Origin: Pseudomonas syringae KCTC 12500
Lineage (GTDB): Bacteria; Pseudomonadota; Gammaproteobacteria; Pseudomonadales; Pseudomonadaceae
DNA: 64,000 bases
Reading direction: 5' to 3'
NCBI RefSeq assembly: GCF_000507185.2
Contig: NZ_AYTM02000002.1
Span: 4,809,501-4,873,500 of the forward strand
This document shows positions 19,108-29,133 of the stretch, piece by piece. The notes beneath the pieces are model-generated. The model made no database searches. It saw nothing but the letters and a program-made list of their open reading frames with translations, and was not told the DNA's origin. Numbering within the stretch: position 1 is the first letter of the stretch; each line of letters starts with the position of its first letter. Made by a program: the position numbers and the translations under genes.

Positions 19108-19926
19108 CTACTTGAAACGTCGCTCCACGCCTTTTTCGACCAGCACCTTGGCGGAGATTTCTTCCACCGAAAAATGCGTGGAATTGATGTGTGCGATGTT
19201 CTCGCGGCGGAACAGGCTTTCCACCTCGCGCACCTCGAATTCGCACTGCGCGTAGCTGGAGTAGCGGCTGTTGGGCTTGCGCTCGTGGCGGATCGCGGTG
19301 AGACGGTCCGGGTCGATGGTCAGGCCAAACAGTTTTTCGCGATGCTGCTTGAGCGCCGCAGGCAGTTGCAGCCTTTCCATGTCATCTTCGGTCAGCGGAT
19401 AGTTGGCGGCCCGGATACCGAACTGCATGGCCATGTACAGACAGGTCGGGGTCTTACCGCAGCGCGAGACGCCGACGAGGATGATATCGGCCTTGTCGTA
19501 ATAATGTGTCCGTGCGCCGTCATCGTTGTCCAGCGCAAAGTTGACCGCCTCGATGCGCTCCATGTAATTGGAGTTATGCCCGATGGAATGCGATTTACCC
19601 ACGGAGTAGGACGAGTGTGAACTAAGCTCCTGCTCCAGCGGAGCGAGGAAGGTCGAAAAGATATCGATCATGAAGCCATTGGACGTCGCCAGAATCTCGC
19701 GAATGTCCTGATTGACGATGGTGTCGAAGATGATCGGCCGCACATCGTCCTTGTCGGCGGCATTATTGATTTGTTGTACCATCGCCCGCGCCTTCTCGAC
19801 GCTGTCGATATAGGGCCTGGTGAACTTGTTGAACGTAATGTTTTCAAATTGTGCCAACAGGCTCTGGCCCAGGGTTTCGGCGGTGATACCCGTGCCGTCC
19901 GAGATGAAGAAAGCGGATCGTTTCAT
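19108..19926 (-). CDS. ppsR: Bifunctional phosphoenolpyruvate synthase kinase/phosphorylase (PSRP)
   Basis: Regulates PEP synthase by reversible phosphorylation (ADP-dependent inactivation, phosphate-dependent reactivation). The 272-residue protein of the DUF299 family begins [25 protein letters not shown] and has the P-loop-like [21 protein letters not shown] at about 151-171. It is divergent from its target ppsA with about 220 bases between the starts and converges on prpF. Confidence 0.94.
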
Positions 19927-20148
19927 TTTTGTCCCAGGCCTTAAGCAGTTGACGAATTCTGGCTATCATAGGCGTGCTGGCCTTCCATGAGAGCCCGCAG
20001 GTGCAGCTTTTTTGCACGCATGGTTTTGCACACTCGGTTTTGAACGCCCGATCTGTACGTCCGGGCAGACACGCCTGAAGCCACACCGCATGTGGCGCAG
20101 GTGAATGAGCTTTTCCCAACAACGAACACAGTTAGTGGAGAGATCACC

Positions 20149-22524
20149 TTGGTAGAGTACGTAGTTTCCCTCGATAAGCTCGGCGTCCATGATGTAGAGC
20201 ACGTGGGGGGCAAAAACTCGTCCCTCGGCGAGATGATCAGCAACCTCGCAGGTGCTGGTGTTTCGGTGCCGGGCGGCTTCGCGACTACCGCCCAGGCCTA
20301 CCGTGACTTTCTCGAGCTCAGCGGCCTGAACGAGCAGATCCATGCTGCGCTGGACGCCCTTGACGTCGATGATGTCAACGCGTTGGCCCGCACCGGTGCG
20401 CAGATTCGTCAGTGGATCATGGAGGCCGAGTTCCCCGAGCAGCTCAACGCCCAGATCCGTACTGCGTTTGCCGAGCTCTCTGCGGGTAATCCGAACCTGG
20501 CCGTGGCCGTGCGTTCCTCCGCAACGGCCGAAGACTTGCCGGATGCCTCGTTCGCCGGCCAGCAGGAGACCTTCCTGAACATCCGCGGCGTCGAGAACGT
20601 GATCCGTGCCGCCAAGGAAGTCTTCGCTTCATTGTTCAACGACCGTGCGATTTCCTACCGTGTACACCAGGGCTTCGACCACAAGCTGGTCGCGCTGTCT
20701 GCGGGCGTGCAGCGCATGGTGCGCTCCGAAACCGGCACGGCTGGTGTCATGTTCACCCTCGACACCGAGTCCGGCTTCCGCGACGTGGTGTTCATCACCG
20801 GCGCTTACGGCCTGGGCGAGACGGTTGTGCAGGGCGCCGTCAACCCGGACGAGTTCTACGTGCACAAGGACACGCTGGCGGCTGGTCGCCCGGCGATACT
20901 GCGTCGCAATCTGGGCAGCAAGGCGATCAAGATGATTTACGGCGAAGAAGCCAAGGCCGGTCGTTCGGTCAAGGTGATCGACGTCGAGCCTGCCGATCGC
21001 GCGCGTTTCTGCTTGAGCGATGCCGAAGTGTCCGAGCTGGCCAAGCAGGCGATGATTATCGAGAAGCACTACAAGTGCCCGATGGACATCGAGTGGGCCA
21101 AAGACGGTGACGACGGCAAGCTGTACATCGTCCAGGCGCGCCCGGAAACGGTGAAGAGCCGTGCTTCGGCCAACGTCATGGAACGCTATCTGCTCAAGGA
21201 GACCGGCAAGGTACTGGTCGAAGGCCGTGCCATCGGTCAGCGCATCGGCGCGGGCAAGGTACGCATCATCAAGGACGTGTCCGAGATGGACAAGGTCCAG
21301 CCCGGTGACGTGCTGGTGTCGGACATGACCGACCCGGACTGGGAGCCGGTCATGAAGCGCGCCAGCGCAATCGTCACCAACCGTGGCGGTCGTACCTGCC
21401 ACGCGGCGATCATCGCCCGTGAGCTGGGCATCCCGGCAGTGGTCGGCTGTGGCAACGCCACGCACACCCTTCAGGATGGCCAGGGTGTCACGGTTTCCTG
21501 CGCCGAGGGCGACACCGGTTATATCTTCGAAGGCGAGCTGGGCTTCGATATCAAGACCAACTCGGTCGATGCGATGCCTGATCTGCCGTTCAAGATCATG
21601 ATGAACGTCGGCAACCCGGACCGTGCCTTTGATTTCGCCCAGTTGCCCAATGCCGGTGTCGGTCTGGCGCGTCTGGAGTTCATCATCAACCGTATGATCG
21701 GCGTGCACCCCAAGGCGCTGCTCAACTATTCGGTGCTGCCACCGGAAATCAAGGAAAGCGTCGACAAGCGCATCGCCGGTTACGATGATCCGGTCGGTTT
21801 CTATGTCGAAAAGCTGGTCGAGGGCATCAGTACTCTGGCCGCCGCGTTCACGCCGAAGAAGGTCATCGTGCGCCTCTCTGACTTCAAGTCCAACGAGTAC
21901 GCGAACCTGATCGGCGGCAAGCTCTACGAGCCTGAAGAAGAAAACCCGATGCTGGGCTTCCGCGGTGCGTCGCGCTATATCAGCGAGAACTTCCGTGACT
22001 GCTTCGAGCTGGAGTGCCGTGCACTCAAGCGTGTGCGCGAAGAGATGGGCCTGACCAACGTCGAGATCATGGTGCCGTTCGTCCGCACCCTGGGCGAGGC
22101 GAGCCAGGTGATCGATCTGCTGGCCGCCAATGGCCTGAAGCGTGGCGAAAACGGCCTGCGCATCATCATGATGTGCGAACTGCCGTCCAACGCGATTCTG
22201 GCGGAAGAGTTCCTCGAGTACTTCGACGGCTTCTCCATCGGCTCCAACGACCTGACCCAGCTGACGCTCGGTCTCGACCGCGACTCCGGCGTGATCGCCC
22301 ACCTGTTCGATGAGCGTAACCCGGCGGTCAAAAAGCTGCTGTCCAATGCCATTCAGGCGTGCAACAAAGCCGGCAAGTACATCGGCATCTGCGGGCAGGG
22401 GCCTTCCGATCACCCGGATCTGGCGCGCTGGCTGATGGATCAGGGCATCGAGAGTGTGTCGCTTAACCCCGATTCGGTGCTGGAGACCTGGTTCTTCCTC
22501 GCCGAGGCGCAGGCGCCTGTCTGA
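20149..22524 (+). CDS. ppsA: Phosphoenolpyruvate synthase (pyruvate, water dikinase)
   Basis: Converts pyruvate and ATP to PEP, AMP and phosphate for gluconeogenesis. Fits the propionate route next door, which yields pyruvate. The protein has 791 residues: an ATP-grasp N-domain ([42 protein letters not shown]), the swivelling phosphohistidine domain with [21 protein letters not shown] (about 430), and a TIM-barrel PEP domain ([16 protein letters not shown]; catalytic cysteine in [12 protein letters not shown]). The start is TTG at 20149 after a ggag site 8 bases upstream; an ATG or GTG farther upstream adds residues the family lacks. Confidence 0.95.
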   Translation: MVEYVVSLDKLGVHDVEHVGGKNSSLGEMISNLAGAGVSVPGGFATTAQAYRDFLELSGLNEQIHAALDALDVDDVNALARTGAQIRQWIMEAEFPEQLNAQIRTAFAELSAGNPNLAVAVRSSATAEDLPDASFAGQQETFLNIRGVENVIRAAKEVFASLFNDRAISYRVHQGFDHKLVALSAGVQRMVRSETGTAGVMFTLDTESGFRDVVFITGAYGLGETVVQGAVNPDEFYVHKDTLAAGRPAILRRNLGSKAIKMIYGEEAKAGRSVKVIDVEPADRARFCLSDAEVSELAKQAMIIEKHYKCPMDIEWAKDGDDGKLYIVQARPETVKSRASANVMERYLLKETGKVLVEGRAIGQRIGAGKVRIIKDVSEMDKVQPGDVLVSDMTDPDWEPVMKRASAIVTNRGGRTCHAAIIARELGIPAVVGCGNATHTLQDGQGVTVSCAEGDTGYIFEGELGFDIKTNSVDAMPDLPFKIMMNVGNPDRAFDFAQLPNAGVGLARLEFIINRMIGVHPKALLNYSVLPPEIKESVDKRIAGYDDPVGFYVEKLVEGISTLAAAFTPKKVIVRLSDFKSNEYANLIGGKLYEPEEENPMLGFRGASRYISENFRDCFELECRALKRVREEMGLTNVEIMVPFVRTLGEASQVIDLLAANGLKRGENGLRIIMMCELPSNAILAEEFLEYFDGFSIGSNDLTQLTLGLDRDSGVIAHLFDERNPAVKKLLSNAIQACNKAGKYIGICGQGPSDHPDLARWLMDQGIESVSLNPDSVLETWFFLAEAQAPV

Positions 22525-22621
22525 CAGGTGGCGGCTTACCTGAGGCACGTCCCTTACACGACCGGGCGGCCGTGTGACGCGAACGCGGCCTGAGCCGTCA
22601 TGTGGTTCAGGTGTATGAATG

Positions 22622-22651
22622 AGGCGGTTTCTTCGGAAGCCGCCTTTTTTA
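22622..22651 (+). terminator. Rho-independent terminator of ppsA
   Basis: A 10-bp hairpin (aggcggtttc, loop ttcg, gaagccgcct) is followed by a run of six T residues, about 100 bases after the ppsA stop and ahead of the hydrolase gene. Confidence 0.85.
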
Positions 22652-22716
22652 TGGCGCACCGCGAGACCCCGGAACGCGTGGTTTCATCCCGTCTGTCAAA
22701 CCAGATAAAGAGTGAT

Positions 22717-23706
22717 ATGCAGAGCAGCAGCCAGCTTTTCCCTGTGGCCTTGATCAGCGCCGAGCGTCGTGGCGATCTGGTCGAGGACGTCTACCGTCTC
22801 AAACCTGCCAACAGCCCCGACGCCAGTGTCGAACTGGCGGTGACCCGGCTGGGGCGCGTCGATCAGCCGGATGTGCGTGGCACTCCGGTGATACTGCTAC
22901 ATGGCAGCTTTTCCAACCGGCGTTTCTGGTATTCGCCCAAGGGCATCGGTCTGGGCGCGTATCTGGCGCGGGCCGGCTATGACGTGTGGATTCCTGAAAT
23001 GCGCGGCCATGGCTTGTCGGCTCGCAACCTGAGTTATCGCAGCAATTGCGTGGCGGACTACGCGCGCTTCGATTTGCCAGCCATTGCCGCGTTCGTCGTC
23101 GAGCAAAGTGGCCAGATACCGCACTGGATCGGCCACTCGCTGGGCGGCACAAGCCTGGCGGCAGCCTTGGGCGGTCAGTATCTGGGGGCTGACACTGCGG
23201 CGTCCGTGGCGCTGTTCGGCAGCCAGGTCAGCCGCACCTACTGGCCGCTGAAAGTCCCGCCACTGCAATGGTCTGCGAAGTTGCTGTTGAGGTCCTTCGA
23301 GCATATCTCCGGACCGCGTTTCAAGCGCGGTCCGGAAGACGAGCCGATCGGTCTGGTTCTGGAAAGCATGCGCTGGCACGGGCTGTTCGGACGTTTCGGT
23401 GAGCGTGACAACAACTGGTGGGCAGGGTTGAGCGCGGTTCAGGTGCCGGTTCTGGCTGTCGCTGCGGCCGGCGACCATCAGGACCCGGTGTGGGCTTGCC
23501 GTGAACTGTTCGAGCAGATCGGCAGCGAACACAGGCAATTCCTCTGCCTGAGCCGCGAACACGGCTTCAGCGAGGATTTCGATCATGTGCAGATGCTGGT
23601 CAGCAAGGCCGCGCAGCAGCAGGTCTGGCCGCGCGTGATCGAGTGGCTTGGCGAGCGCTCCGTTCCTGAACAGGTTGCAGAGTTTCAGGTCGCGGTGGGC
23701 AGTTAG
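22717..23706 (+). CDS. Alpha/beta-fold hydrolase, esterase/lipase type (EstX-like)
   Basis: A 329-residue hydrolase. The oxyanion block is ILLHGSFSNRRFWYSPKGIGLG (about 61-82). The nucleophile elbow GHSLGGTSLA gives the serine at about residue 140. The acid lies in AAAGDHQDPVW and the histidine in SREHGFSEDFDHVQML. No signal peptide is visible. The start MQSSSQLFPVAL at 22717 is taken; the frame is open upstream into the terminator region. The same gene sits between ppsA and rraA in other pseudomonads. The substrate is unknown. Confidence 0.82.
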   Translation: MQSSSQLFPVALISAERRGDLVEDVYRLKPANSPDASVELAVTRLGRVDQPDVRGTPVILLHGSFSNRRFWYSPKGIGLGAYLARAGYDVWIPEMRGHGLSARNLSYRSNCVADYARFDLPAIAAFVVEQSGQIPHWIGHSLGGTSLAAALGGQYLGADTAASVALFGSQVSRTYWPLKVPPLQWSAKLLLRSFEHISGPRFKRGPEDEPIGLVLESMRWHGLFGRFGERDNNWWAGLSAVQVPVLAVAAAGDHQDPVWACRELFEQIGSEHRQFLCLSREHGFSEDFDHVQMLVSKAAQQQVWPRVIEWLGERSVPEQVAEFQVAVGS

Positions 23707-23804
23707 CCGTTAAAGTCGCTATGGTTAGGCTCATCCGGTCGTGTCTGTTTCACTAAACCGTCTGTATCAATCGCGTCCCAATAGCCGATGAAAGGAGTTG
23801 TCCC

Positions 23805-24293
23805 ATGCACTACCTCACCCCCGATCTGTGTGACGCCTATCCGGACCTGATTCAGGTCGTGGAGCCGATGTTCAGCAATTTTGGCGGCCGCGATTCGTTT
23901 GGTGGCCAGATCGTCACGCTGAAATGTTTCGAGGACAACTCCAAGGTCAGGGAGCAGGTCGAGCTCGACGGCAAGGGCAAGGTACTGGTCGTCGACGGCG
24001 GTGGTTCGCTGCGTTGCGCGCTGCTGGGTGACATGCTGGCAGACAAGGCTGCAAAGAACGGTTGGGAAGGCATGTTGATCTACGGCTGCGTCCGTGACGT
24101 GGACGTCATCGCCCAGACCGATCTGGGTGTCCAGGCGCTCGCCAGTCATCCGAAGAAAACCGAGAAGCGCGGCATAGGCGAACTGAATGTGCCGGTGACC
24201 TTTGGCGGCGTGACGTTCCGCCCCGGTGAGTATCTGTATGCCGACAACAACGGCGTCATCATTTCTCCATCACCTCTGACCATGCCGGAATAA
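23805..24293 (+). CDS. rraA: Regulator of ribonuclease E activity A (RraA family)
   Basis: A 162-residue protein of the RraA/MenG-like family, which in enteric bacteria binds and inhibits RNase E. Typical blocks are the N-terminal [47 protein letters not shown] (split here: [15 protein letters not shown] at about 67-81), and [23 protein letters not shown] read here as [21 protein letters not shown] ribosome site aaaggag lies before the ATG. Some family members are oxaloacetate decarboxylases, so the RNase E role rests on similarity in length and motifs. Confidence 0.9.
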   Translation: MHYLTPDLCDAYPDLIQVVEPMFSNFGGRDSFGGQIVTLKCFEDNSKVREQVELDGKGKVLVVDGGGSLRCALLGDMLADKAAKNGWEGMLIYGCVRDVDVIAQTDLGVQALASHPKKTEKRGIGELNVPVTFGGVTFRPGEYLYADNNGVIISPSPLTMPE

Positions 24294-24304
24294 GCGAAGT
24301 ATCC

Positions 24305-25300
24305 ATGTTCGATGAAGCAAACGCGCAGTGGGGGCTGGTTCATGCCCTCGTTTTGGACGGTAAGGGTGGGGCGCGTTTCATCGCTCGAACCGAGTTGCAG
24401 GACCTTGCATTGCAGCCAGAAGAAAGCCTCTGGCTGCACTGGGATCGTAGCCATCCGCAGACGCATGCCTGGCTGCGCACCGGCAGCGGTCTGAGCGAGT
24501 TTGCCTGCGACCTGTTGCTGGAAGAGAACACCCGGCCGCGTTTGTTGCCGTTGCCGGAGCAGGAGCTGCTGCTGTTTCTGCGCGGCGTGAATCTGAATCC
24601 CGGTGCGGAACCTGAAGACATGGTCTCGGTGCGTATCTTCGCTGCCGCGCAGCGGGTGATCTCGCTGCGCCTGCGTCCGTTGCGCGCCACTGAGGAACTG
24701 ATTGAGCTGCTGGGGCAGGGCAAAGGCCCGAAGAGCGCCTCGGAGCTGATTCTGCACCTCGCGCAGCACCTCACTGACAAGGTTCAGGACCTGGTGGGTG
24801 AACTGACCGAGTCGGTCGATGAAGAGGAAGAAAAGAACGACGCCGACGAACGGTACAATCCCGAGCATGGCAAGCTGCTGCACATCCGTCGACGCGCTGC
24901 CGGCCTGCGCCGGTTCCTTGGGCCGCAGCGGGATATTTATGGTCAGCTTTCACGCATCAAGCTGTCCTGGTTTGCCCATGACGACGCTGATTACTGGAAT
25001 GAGCTGAACAACAGCCTGACCCGTTATCTGGAAGAGCTCGAGCTGACCCGCGAGCGGGTGGGGCTGCTGCTGGAGTCCGAGGACCGGCGCCTGCGCGAGC
25101 ACATGAACCGCACCATGTACCGCTTCGGGATCATTACCTGTATCTTTCTGCCGATGAGTTTTCTCACCGGTCTGCTGGGTATCAACGTTGGCGGCATTCC
25201 GGGTTCGGCCAGTTCGTACGGCTTTCTGGTGGCCTGTCTGCTGATCGTCGCACTGGGCGCAGGGCAGTGGTGGCTGTTCCGCCGTTTGCGTTGGGTATAG
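24305..25300 (+). CDS. cmaX: CorA/ZntB-family divalent-cation transporter (CmaX)
   Basis: A 331-residue inner-membrane channel or transporter. A long cytoplasmic alpha-helical funnel (about residues 1-265) is followed by two C-terminal membrane helices: FGIITCIFLPMSFLTGLLGINVGGIPG and SYGFLVACLLIVALGAGQWWLF. The GIN motif in place of the CorA GMN triplet between the helices matches ZntB-type proteins. It starts 11 bases after rraA and precedes crfX-cmpX-sigX-oprF, an arrangement shared with P. aeruginosa. Confidence 0.9.
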   Translation: MFDEANAQWGLVHALVLDGKGGARFIARTELQDLALQPEESLWLHWDRSHPQTHAWLRTGSGLSEFACDLLLEENTRPRLLPLPEQELLLFLRGVNLNPGAEPEDMVSVRIFAAAQRVISLRLRPLRATEELIELLGQGKGPKSASELILHLAQHLTDKVQDLVGELTESVDEEEEKNDADERYNPEHGKLLHIRRRAAGLRRFLGPQRDIYGQLSRIKLSWFAHDDADYWNELNNSLTRYLEELELTRERVGLLLESEDRRLREHMNRTMYRFGIITCIFLPMSFLTGLLGINVGGIPGSASSYGFLVACLLIVALGAGQWWLFRRLRWV

Positions 25301-25385
25301 GGTGAGCCTGGATGGTTTTTTGGTGAGCTTGTGTGACTTGTTGTTTTCGCGTCGCGTCTTTGAATGACATTACGTGAGGTGCCTG

Positions 25386-25634
25386 ATGCACGATCCGTTT
25401 GAAGAATCTTTACGCGACATGCTCAATTCTTCATCCTCCAGCCGGGATGATGACGCATGTCTGGGACGCGTCCTGAAGACCGCCAATCGCCAGGTCGGCG
25501 CCGGTGTGTTATTCGGGTTGCTGGGCCGCTGGTCTGAGGCGCTGATGATTGCTGTGAACAACGGCTCGGCCCACGTCTCTCCCGTTTCTCGTCGCACCTC
25601 GAGTGGTGCGCGTTCTATCGATAAGGCTGATTGA
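25386..25634 (+). CDS. crfX: Small conserved protein CrfX
   Basis: An 82-residue protein of unknown function. It has a short acidic, serine-rich N-terminus (MHDPFEESLRDMLNSSSSSRDDD) and a hydrophobic patch VGAGVLFGLLGRWSEALMIAV. A gaggtg ribosome site precedes ATG 25386. It ends two bases before cmpX, in the conserved order crfX-cmpX-sigX-oprF, which is the basis for the name. Confidence 0.82.
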   Translation: MHDPFEESLRDMLNSSSSSRDDDACLGRVLKTANRQVGAGVLFGLLGRWSEALMIAVNNGSAHVSPVSRRTSSGARSIDKAD

Positions 25635-25636
25635 GC

Positions 25637-26461
25637 ATGGAACTGAACCTCTGGACCCAGAGCCTTCTTGCTGCAATGACTGCATTGTGGACCAAAGTCG
25701 CAAACTTCATTCCCAACCTGTTCGGCGCCTTGGTTGTGGTGTTGCTTGGTTTTGTCGTCGCCAAGCTGCTCGACGCGCTACTTTCCAAACTATTGGCCAA
25801 ACTGGGCCTTGATCGTCTGGTCGGCGGTACCGGCCTGACCAAGATCATCGGCCGCGCTGGCGTCAAAGTGCCGGTCTCCACGCTGATCGGCAAGGTCGTC
25901 TACTGGTTCGTTCTGCTTATATTCCTCGTATCGGCCGCTGAATCATTGGGCCTGCAGCGGGTCTCAGCTACGCTCGACATGCTGGCGCTGTATTTGCCTA
26001 AGGTATTTGGTGCTGCGCTGGTGCTGCTGGTCGGTGTGCTGCTGGCGCAACTGGTCAATGGCCTGGTACGCGGTGCTGCCGAAGGCGTAGGGATCGATTA
26101 CTCTGCCGGCCTGGGGCGAATTGCCCAGGGGCTGGTCATTATCATCAGTATTTCGGTCGCTATCAGCCAGCTCGAGGTCAAGACCGACCTGCTGAACCAC
26201 GTTATTGTGATTGCGCTGATTACCGTTGGTCTGACAGTGGCGCTTGCCCTGGGCCTCGGCAGTCGCGAAATTGCCGGGCAGATCATTGCCGGAATTTACG
26301 TCCGCGAGCTGTTTCAGGTTGGACAACAGGTACAGATAGGCGATACGGAAGGGCAAATCGAGGAAATCGGTACGGTCAAGACAACGCTACTGACAGACGA
26401 GGGGGAGCTGGTGTCGTTTTCCAACCGCATCCTGCTCGAGCAGAGAGTAAGCAGCCGTTAA
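25637..26461 (+). CDS. cmpX: Mechanosensitive ion channel family membrane protein CmpX
   Basis: A 274-residue inner-membrane protein. About four membrane helices are visible (FGALVVVLLGFVVAKLLDAL; VVYWFVLLIFLVSAAESLGL; VFGAALVLLVGVLLAQLVNGL; HVIVIALITVGLTVALALGLG), followed by a short MscS-like beta domain (VGQQVQIGDTEGQIEEIGTV). In Pseudomonas, CmpX modulates SigX activity and the envelope, in keeping with its place directly before sigX. ATG at 25637 is preferred over TTG at 25631. Confidence 0.9.
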   Translation: MELNLWTQSLLAAMTALWTKVANFIPNLFGALVVVLLGFVVAKLLDALLSKLLAKLGLDRLVGGTGLTKIIGRAGVKVPVSTLIGKVVYWFVLLIFLVSAAESLGLQRVSATLDMLALYLPKVFGAALVLLVGVLLAQLVNGLVRGAAEGVGIDYSAGLGRIAQGLVIIISISVAISQLEVKTDLLNHVIVIALITVGLTVALALGLGSREIAGQIIAGIYVRELFQVGQQVQIGDTEGQIEEIGTVKTTLLTDEGELVSFSNRILLEQRVSSR

Positions 26462-26543
26462 GCGGTTAACCTGCTAATGTATGCCGCCAGGTTGCCGATA
26501 CAGGCCATGGCGGACATTGACCTGACTGTCGGCAAGATTTGTT

Positions 26544-27134
26544 TTGAATAAACCTCAACCGTTTTCGACGCGCTACGACCCACGCGAGCTCTCAGATGAG
26601 GAGCTGGTTGCGCGCGCCCACGTTGAGCTGTTCAATGTGACGCGGGCCTACGAAGAATTGATGCGCCGTTACCAGCGAACACTTTTTAACGTGTGTGCGC
26701 GGTATCTGGGGAACGATCGCGATGCTGATGATGTCTGTCAGGAGGTGATGCTTAAAGTGTTGTATGGGTTGAAAAATTTTGAAGGTAAATCTAAATTTAA
26801 AACCTGGCTGTACAGCATCACCTACAATGAATGCATCACGCAGTACAGGAAGGAACGGCGTAAGCGTCGCTTGATGGACGCGCTGAGTCTGGATCCACTT
26901 GAGGAAGCGTCGGAAGAAAAGGCGCCCAAACCTGAAGAACGGGGCGGACTTGATCGCTGGCTTGTGTATGTGAACCCGATCGATCGGGAGATTCTGGTGC
27001 TGCGTTTTGTTGCAGAACTTGAATTCCAGGAGATCGCTGACATCATGCACATGGGCTTGAGCGCAACGAAAATGCGTTACAAGCGGGCTTTAGATAAATT
27101 ACGAGAGAAATTTGCGGGAATCGCCGAAACTTAA
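26544..27134 (+). CDS. sigX: ECF sigma factor SigX
   Basis: A 196-residue extracytoplasmic-function sigma factor. Region 2 spans roughly residues 35-100 (RRYQRTLFNVCARYLGNDRD, ADDVCQEVMLKVLYGL, KFKTWLYSITYNECI) and region 4 roughly 125-185 (IDREILVLRFVAELEFQEIA, MGLSATKMRYKRALDKLRE). It drives oprF and fatty-acid/envelope genes in Pseudomonas. The start is TTG at 26544 with a poor ribosome site, as in its relatives. No anti-sigma gene lies beside it. Confidence 0.95.
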   Translation: MNKPQPFSTRYDPRELSDEELVARAHVELFNVTRAYEELMRRYQRTLFNVCARYLGNDRDADDVCQEVMLKVLYGLKNFEGKSKFKTWLYSITYNECITQYRKERRKRRLMDALSLDPLEEASEEKAPKPEERGGLDRWLVYVNPIDREILVLRFVAELEFQEIADIMHMGLSATKMRYKRALDKLREKFAGIAET

Positions 27135-27239
27135 TACGGTGCAAATATCTCTAACAAACTGGCAAGGTCTGGTAGACTTGCCGCTGAGTTGTCCCCATGT
27201 GTGGGACTGCTTAATAATCATCAGATGGGGATTTAACGG

Positions 27240-28274
27240 ATGAAACTGAAAAACACCTTGGGCTTGGCCATTGGTACTATTGTTGCCGCAACTTCGTTCG
27301 GCGCGCTGGCTCAAGGCCAAGGCGCAGTCGAAATCGAAGGCTTCGCCAAGAAAGAAATGTACGACAGCGCCCGTGATTTCAAAAACAACGGCAACCTGTT
27401 CGGCGGCTCGATTGGCTACTTCCTGACCGACGACGTTGAATTGCGTCTGGGCTACGACGAAGTCCACAACGTTCGTAGCGATGATGGCAAGAACATCAAG
27501 GGCGCAGACACTGCCCTGGACGCTCTCTACCACTTCAACAACCCAGGCGACATGCTGCGTCCATACGTTTCTGCCGGTTTCTCCGACCAGAGCATTGGCC
27601 AGAACGGTCGTAACGGTCGTAACGGTTCTACCTTCGCCAACATCGGCGGCGGCGCCAAGCTCTACTTCACTGACAACTTCTACGCCCGTGCTGGCGTTGA
27701 AGCTCAATACAACATCGACCAAGGCGACACCGAGTGGGCTCCAAGCGTCGGTATCGGCGTAAACTTCGGTGGCGGCAGCAAGAAAGTTGAAGCAGCACCA
27801 GCTCCAGTAGCTGAAGTGTGCTCCGACAGCGACAACGACGGCGTGTGCGACAACGTCGACAAGTGCCCGGACACCCCAGCCAACGTTACCGTTGACGCTG
27901 ATGGCTGCCCAGCAGTTGCCGAAGTGGTTCGTGTTGAGCTGGACGTGAAGTTCGATTTCGACAAATCCGTAGTCAAGCCTAACAGCTACGGCGACATCAA
28001 GAACCTCGCTGACTTCATGCAGCAGTACCCACAGACCACCACCACTGTTGAAGGTCACACTGACTCCGTCGGTCCTGACGCTTACAACCAAAAACTGTCC
28101 GAGCGTCGTGCAAACGCCGTTAAACAGGTTCTGGTTAACCAGTACGGTGTTGGCGCTAGCCGCGTAAACTCGGTTGGTTACGGCGAAAGCAAGCCAGTTG
28201 CTGATAACGCAACTGAAGCTGGCCGCGCAGTTAACCGTCGCGTAGAAGCAGAAGTAGAAGCTCAAGCTAAGTAA
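27240..28274 (+). CDS. oprF: Major outer-membrane porin OprF
   Basis: A 344-residue OmpA-family porin that anchors the outer membrane to peptidoglycan and allows slow diffusion of solutes. A signal peptide (MKLKNTLGLAIGTIVAATSFGALA) precedes an eight-strand beta-barrel. A cysteine/aspartate-rich linker follows (CSDSDNDGVCDNVDKCPDTP) with four cysteines, then the C-terminal OmpA domain (VKFDFDKSVVKPNSYGDIKN, VEGHTDSVGPDAYNQKLSERRA). A small iterated segment GRNGRNG lies in a barrel loop. The 105-base gap after sigX would hold its own promoter. Confidence 0.96.
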   Translation: MKLKNTLGLAIGTIVAATSFGALAQGQGAVEIEGFAKKEMYDSARDFKNNGNLFGGSIGYFLTDDVELRLGYDEVHNVRSDDGKNIKGADTALDALYHFNNPGDMLRPYVSAGFSDQSIGQNGRNGRNGSTFANIGGGAKLYFTDNFYARAGVEAQYNIDQGDTEWAPSVGIGVNFGGGSKKVEAAPAPVAEVCSDSDNDGVCDNVDKCPDTPANVTVDADGCPAVAEVVRVELDVKFDFDKSVVKPNSYGDIKNLADFMQQYPQTTTTVEGHTDSVGPDAYNQKLSERRANAVKQVLVNQYGVGASRVNSVGYGESKPVADNATEAGRAVNRRVEAEVEAQAK

Positions 28275-28290
28275 TTAGCCGCTTGTACTG

Positions 28291-28320
28291 AAAAGCCCGG
28301 CTTAGGCCGGGCTTTTCTTT
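28291..28320. terminator. Bidirectional terminator between oprF and cobA
   Basis: A perfect 11-bp hairpin aaaagcccggc / gccgggctttt with loop ttag at 28291-28316, with T residues after it on the plus strand and an A-run on its left. It can end oprF and, in the other direction, the cobA end of the nitrate operon. Confidence 0.88.
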
Positions 28321-28361
28321 GCCTGCGATTTGGCATTGCGTCTGTTCAGGCGGGCTTGATG

Positions 28362-29123
28362 TCAGCCGGCATTCAGCTGTGCGTGGTCCATCAGCGTTTG
28401 ATTCAGCAGCTCATTGCTGTACGCGGCAACCGCGCCGATCACCAGAATGGCGGGGCTCTTCAATTGGAAAGCGGCTGCGTCCTGTTGCATGTCATTCAGG
28501 GAGCTGCGGCATTCGCGCTGCCACGGCAGCGAAGCGTTCTCGATCATCGCCACCGGCATCTCGCCACTCATTCCGCCTGCCAGCAGGCTCTCGCGAATTT
28601 CCGCCAGTTTCGCCACGCCCATGTAAACCACCAGGGTGGTTCCGCCTTGCGCGAGCGCCTGCCAGTTGAGGGTGCTGTCGTCCTGAGTGTGAGCGGTGAC
28701 CAGCGTCACGCCACGGCTAATACCACGCAGGGTCAGCGAAATGCCGCATTGTGTTGCACCGGCAAGACCCGCTGTAATGCCGTTGACCAGCTCCACGGCA
28801 ACACCGCGCTCCTGTAGCCACTGCGCCTCTTCACCGCCCCGTCCGAAGATGCAAGGATCGCCGCCTTTAAGGCGAACCACGCATTTGCCCTGACGTACAT
28901 AGCGCAGCATCAGGCGATGGATAAACGCTTGCGGCGTCGAACGGCAACCGCCGCGCTTGCCGACCGCGATGACCCGCGCTCCCGGACAATGTTCCAGCAC
29001 TGCGGGGTTGACCAGATCGTCGATCAGCACCACGTCGGCTTCAGCCAAGGCACGCACTGCCTTGAGGGTCAGCAACTCCGGGTCACCGGGGCCTGCGCCC
29101 ACCAGCCATACTTTTGCGCTCAT
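28362..29123 (-). CDS. cobA: Uroporphyrinogen-III C-methyltransferase (SUMT)
   Basis: Methylates uroporphyrinogen III twice to precorrin-2, for siroheme or cobalamin. The 253-residue protein has VWLVGAGPGDPELLTLKAVRAL at the N-terminus, VIAVGKRGGCRSTPQAFIHRLM and VVRLKGGDPCIFGRGGEEAQWL (split: RLKGGDPCIFGRGGEEA), GITAGLAGATQCGISLTLRG, all SUMT signatures. It lacks the CysG dehydrogenase/chelatase half. Last gene of the nitrate operon, so it should raise siroheme supply for nitrite reduction. Confidence 0.95.
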   Translation of the reverse strand: MSAKVWLVGAGPGDPELLTLKAVRALAEADVVLIDDLVNPAVLEHCPGARVIAVGKRGGCRSTPQAFIHRLMLRYVRQGKCVVRLKGGDPCIFGRGGEEAQWLQERGVAVELVNGITAGLAGATQCGISLTLRGISRGVTLVTAHTQDDSTLNWQALAQGGTTLVVYMGVAKLAEIRESLLAGGMSGEMPVAMIENASLPWQRECRSSLNDMQQDAAAFQLKSPAILVIGAVAAYSNELLNQTLMDHAQLNAG

Positions 29124-29133
29124 GCCGCATTCC

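Noticed and set aside
27600..27626. Iterated ggtcgtaac in oprF as a slippage-based phase-variation repeat
   Set aside because: Units are 9 bases long, in frame, and only encode a GRNGRNG loop; length change would not shift the frame.
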